From: Methanomethylovorans sp. PtaU1.Bin073
GTDB taxonomy: Archaea > Halobacteriota > Methanosarcinia > Methanosarcinales > Methanosarcinaceae
Length of the DNA stretch: 8,613 bases
Assembly: GCA_002067265.1 (NCBI GenBank)
Contig: MVQW01000064.1
Coordinates: 1 to 8,613, forward strand
Reading direction: 5' to 3'
Positions within the stretch are counted from its first letter, which is position 1. Each line of letters opens with the position of its first letter. This document shows positions 6,787 to 8,613 of this stretch, one piece after another. A program made the position numbers and the translations under genes. The notes under the pieces were generated by a model, which did not search any database, was not told where the DNA came from, and saw only the letters and a list, made by a program, of their open reading frames with translations.

Positions 6787-8130
6787 ATGGCTTTAAAATC
6801 TCAGCAAAAAATTGAACGAGTCTTACAGGAAAATACGTGCACAGGCTGTGGAACTTGTGTAAGTATGTGTCCAAATTTAGCTTTAAAAATGGGAATTGAC
6901 TGTAAATTAAATACATTTGTTCCTAAATTAGACTTAGATAATTGTATTCATTGTGGAATATGCCATCAAGTGTGTCCAGCTTATCCTATTGATGACCTAA
7001 ATAATTTTATCAGTCCTTCAGCCCAAGATATTAATCATTTTTTAATAGGTAACTTTGAAGCATTCTATTTAGCTTATTCAACAAAGGATAAAATTCGATT
7101 TGATTCTTCATCTGGTGGAACAGTAACTTCTCTTTTAATTTATGCTCTTGACAAGGGTATTATCAACGGTGCACTTGTAACAAAAATGAGTAAAGAACAC
7201 CCAATTATGCCGGAACCTTTTATAGCAAAAACAAAAGAAGAACTAATAGAAGCAGCTAAATCAAAATATTGTCCAGTACCTACAAATATTGCAATTAGAG
7301 AGATTTTAAAACATGATGGTAAAATTGCTGTAATAGGTTTACCTTGCCATCTAAAAGGGTTTGAACTAGCTGAAAAAGTAAATCAAACATTAAAAGAAAA
7401 GATAGTTTTACATTTAGGCATATTTTGCTCGCATACTGATACTTTTAACGGAATTCAGTATGTGTTAGCAAAATGTAATATCAATATTGCTGATATTGAA
7501 GAGATATCATATAGGGGTGGGGGATGGCCAGGTGGTATTAACATTAGATTAAAAAATGGGGTAGAAAAGAAGGTTCCTCTTACTACTCCATTGTGGATGG
7601 CTTTTCATGATAGTCTATTCTTTTCACCACATTGCTGTTTATTTTGCTCTGATGTAACAGCAGAATCTGCAGATATTTCTTTTGGTGATCCTTGGTTGCC
7701 AGAAATAATGTCTACAGAAAAGAAGGGAAAATCTATTTTAATTGTAAGATCTGAAAGAGGACGAGAATTGCTAAATTCAGCAGTTATAGACGGTGAAGTT
7801 GCGGTGTCTCCTATTGATCTTGATACAGTTATAACATCGCAAAAAACATTTATTCATTTTAAAAAGATCAATTTGAAAGAAAGAGTTCAAATAAAAAGAT
7901 TACTTGGAAAAAATTATATGGATTATAGCTGTCCAGTTATGTTATCTCCATTTAATAAGGTAATTGCTTTTATTTACATACTGAATTATTATTTATTTTC
8001 AAAGAAAATAGTTGTTAAGATATTCTCAAATATTCCGGTAAAAATTATTCAATTGTACTTGGCAGTTTTATTTACTATTCGACATAAAGTTATTGAAAAG
8101 GACTGGAGAAATTATGAGTCTGACAAGTAA
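6787..8130 (+). CDS. FrhB-like iron-sulfur flavoprotein (coenzyme F420 hydrogenase/dehydrogenase beta-subunit family) of a glycan locus
   Basis: Protein of 447 residues. Residues 18-28 and 53-63 carry two CxxCxxCxxxCP motifs (C18, C21, C24, C28 and C53, C56, C59, C63), which together make a two-[4Fe-4S] ferredoxin domain. From about 85 to 350 it resembles the FrhB beta subunit of F420-reducing hydrogenase: S-S-S-G-G-T-V-T-S at 107-115, S-K-Y-C-P-V with C162, V-I-G-L-P-C-H-L with C187, G-I-F-C-S-H with C214, Y-R-G-G-G-W-P-G at 242-249, C283, C284 and C287, and I-S-F-G-D-P-W at 297-303. Several of these cysteines could hold a third cluster. Family members bind FAD and move electrons between F420 or other donors and Fe-S clusters. 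The C-terminal tail (about 391-432) is hydrophobic and basic, so the protein may sit on the membrane. No hydrogenase subunit is nearby; its stop overlaps the pyruvyl transferase gene by 17 nt, linking it to glycan modification. The substrate is unknown, and F420 use is not proven by sequence. Confidence 0.88.
   Translation: MALKSQQKIERVLQENTCTGCGTCVSMCPNLALKMGIDCKLNTFVPKLDLDNCIHCGICHQVCPAYPIDDLNNFISPSAQDINHFLIGNFEAFYLAYSTKDKIRFDSSSGGTVTSLLIYALDKGIINGALVTKMSKEHPIMPEPFIAKTKEELIEAAKSKYCPVPTNIAIREILKHDGKIAVIGLPCHLKGFELAEKVNQTLKEKIVLHLGIFCSHTDTFNGIQYVLAKCNINIADIEEISYRGGGWPGGINIRLKNGVEKKVPLTTPLWMAFHDSLFFSPHCCLFCSDVTAESADISFGDPWLPEIMSTEKKGKSILIVRSERGRELLNSAVIDGEVAVSPIDLDTVITSQKTFIHFKKINLKERVQIKRLLGKNYMDYSCPVMLSPFNKVIAFIYILNYYLFSKKIVVKIFSNIPVKIIQLYLAVLFTIRHKVIEKDWRNYESDK
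8105..8108 (+). promoter_or_regulatory. Shine-Dalgarno of the pyruvyl transferase gene
   Basis: GGAG inside the end of the FrhB-like gene, 5 nt before ATG 8114. It favours ATG 8114 over the in-frame TTG at 8093. Confidence 0.65.
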
Positions 8131-8578
8131 TTTAAATATCCTAATATTGCATGCGCATTGGAATAATAGAGGAGATGAAGCTGCAATTAGAGCAATGATA
8201 GATTCTCTTCAATCTAATTTAGGTATAACTAATATAGATATGATGGTATCATCTGGGAAAGTATCTCAATTTCCATATGCTGAAATAAATTTATTAAATA
8301 TGTATCCCTCAACTATAATATCTTATATTGACTCACTTCTATGTCTTTTTACTCTAGGAAGATTTTCTCTTACAACATACGGAAAAAAATACTTAGCGTG
8401 CTTAAAAAAATCTGATATTGTCATCCATGCCCCCGGAGGCCCAAGCATTGGTGACATGTATGGTGGTAAACTCCGTGATTATCCGTATTTGTGTCGATTA
8501 CTCATAGTGGTATTTTATGGCAAACCCTTATTTTTCTATAGCCCCCTTGTAGTATCCTCACTCAGCAAAGGCTTGTAA
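8114..8578 (+). pseudogene. Polysaccharide pyruvyl transferase, C-terminally truncated (interrupted)
   Basis: The first 144 residues match the N-terminal half of the polysaccharide pyruvyl transferase family (CsaB/WcaK-like), which transfers pyruvate from phosphoenolpyruvate onto sugars as a ketal. Seen are N-I-L-I-L-H-A-H-W-N-N-R-G-D-E-A-A at 8-24 and the glycine-rich I-V-I-H-A-P-G-G-P-S-I-G-D at 102-114, followed by Y-P-Y-L-C-R-L-L and G-K-P-L-F-F-Y-S-P at 136-144. Family members then continue with S-M-G-P-F or similar and about 200 more residues. Here ten unrelated residues follow and a TAA ends the frame at residue 154, against a usual 350-420. None of the three forward frames after base 8545 restores a recognisable continuation, so an insertion or rearrangement is more likely than a simple frameshift. 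ATG 8114 overlaps the previous gene by 17 nt. As it stands the product should be inactive, since the PEP-binding C-terminal half is missing. An assembly artefact near the end of the sequence is an alternative. Confidence 0.75.
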
Positions 8579-8613
8579 AGCCTTCTTTTGATTAATGCCA
8601 AGGTTTATAGTCA
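8546..8613. mobile_element. Possible edge of an inserted element interrupting the pyruvyl transferase
   Basis: Similarity to pyruvyl transferase stops at about 8545. The remaining 68 bases match neither the expected gene nor anything I recognise, and contain a perfect hairpin at 8568-8584. On the minus strand a frame is open from the window edge (8611) to a TGA ending at 8558, which could be the C-terminus of a transposase lying in reverse; alternatively the hairpin could be the subterminal structure of an IS200/IS605-like end. Neither reading can be confirmed because the window stops here. Confidence 0.3.
8568..8584. repeat. Perfect 7-bp inverted repeat (hairpin) at the truncation site
   Basis: AAGGCTT, a GTA loop and AAGCCTT form a stem of 7 bp with a 3-nt loop; the TAA stop of the truncated gene lies in the loop and right arm. 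It is followed by CTTTTG. It may be an element end or a terminator-like structure. Confidence 0.6.

Noticed and set aside
6787..8130. Reading the FrhB-like gene as a true F420-reducing hydrogenase subunit
   Set aside because: There are no FrhA, FrhG or FrhD partners. The N-terminal double ferredoxin domain, hydrophobic tail and overlap with a pyruvyl transferase point to the glycan-locus branch of the family.
1..8613. CRISPR arrays, tRNA or rRNA genes, long tandem repeats
   Set aside because: No regularly spaced repeats, no cloverleaf-like or rRNA-like stretches were found on reading; nearly all the window is coding.

Overview
The window is an 8.6-kb stretch of a surface-polysaccharide or glycan biosynthesis locus. 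All genes are on the + strand and packed almost end to end. The best guess for the host is a methanogen-type euryarchaeon, possibly of the Methanosarcinales. The reasons are Shine-Dalgarno sites of the AGGTG/GTGAT type, TATA-box-like sequences instead of bacterial -35/-10 pairs, a TTG start, a short-form RmlA, and an FrhB-like iron-sulfur flavoprotein. None of these excludes a bacterium, and no rRNA or other marker gene is present. Host assignment is therefore inference.

Layout. (1) Bases 1-1977 hold the 3' part of a UDP-GlcNAc 2-epimerase gene (wecB; N-terminus off the window) followed after 1 nt by a complete GDP-mannose 4,6-dehydratase (gmd). (2) Bases 2053-6648 hold a five-gene unit behind its own likely TATA box: a Wzx-type flippase with a TTG start, then rfbC, rfbB, rfbD and rfbA. 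These four encode the complete glucose-1-phosphate to dTDP-L-rhamnose pathway. (3) After a 138-nt AT-rich gap with palindromic TATA-like elements, bases 6787 to the end hold a protein with two ferredoxin-type [4Fe-4S] motifs fused to an FrhB-like domain. It overlaps a polysaccharide pyruvyl transferase gene that is broken or interrupted near base 8546.

Together the genes supply precursors for several activated sugars (UDP-ManNAc, GDP-4-keto-6-deoxymannose, dTDP-L-rhamnose). They also supply a flippase to move the lipid-linked glycan across the membrane and a probable pyruvylation module. No glycosyltransferase, polymerase, wecC or GDP-sugar reductase/aminotransferase lies in the window, so the locus must extend beyond one or both ends, or those steps are encoded elsewhere.

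The most notable points are: the FrhB-like protein paired with a pyruvyl transferase, whose role in glycan synthesis is unclear; the truncation of that transferase at a conserved position next to a perfect 7-bp hairpin; strong base-composition changes along the locus, which suggest a mosaic assembled by recombination; and an rfbD gene whose expected start codon is ATT.
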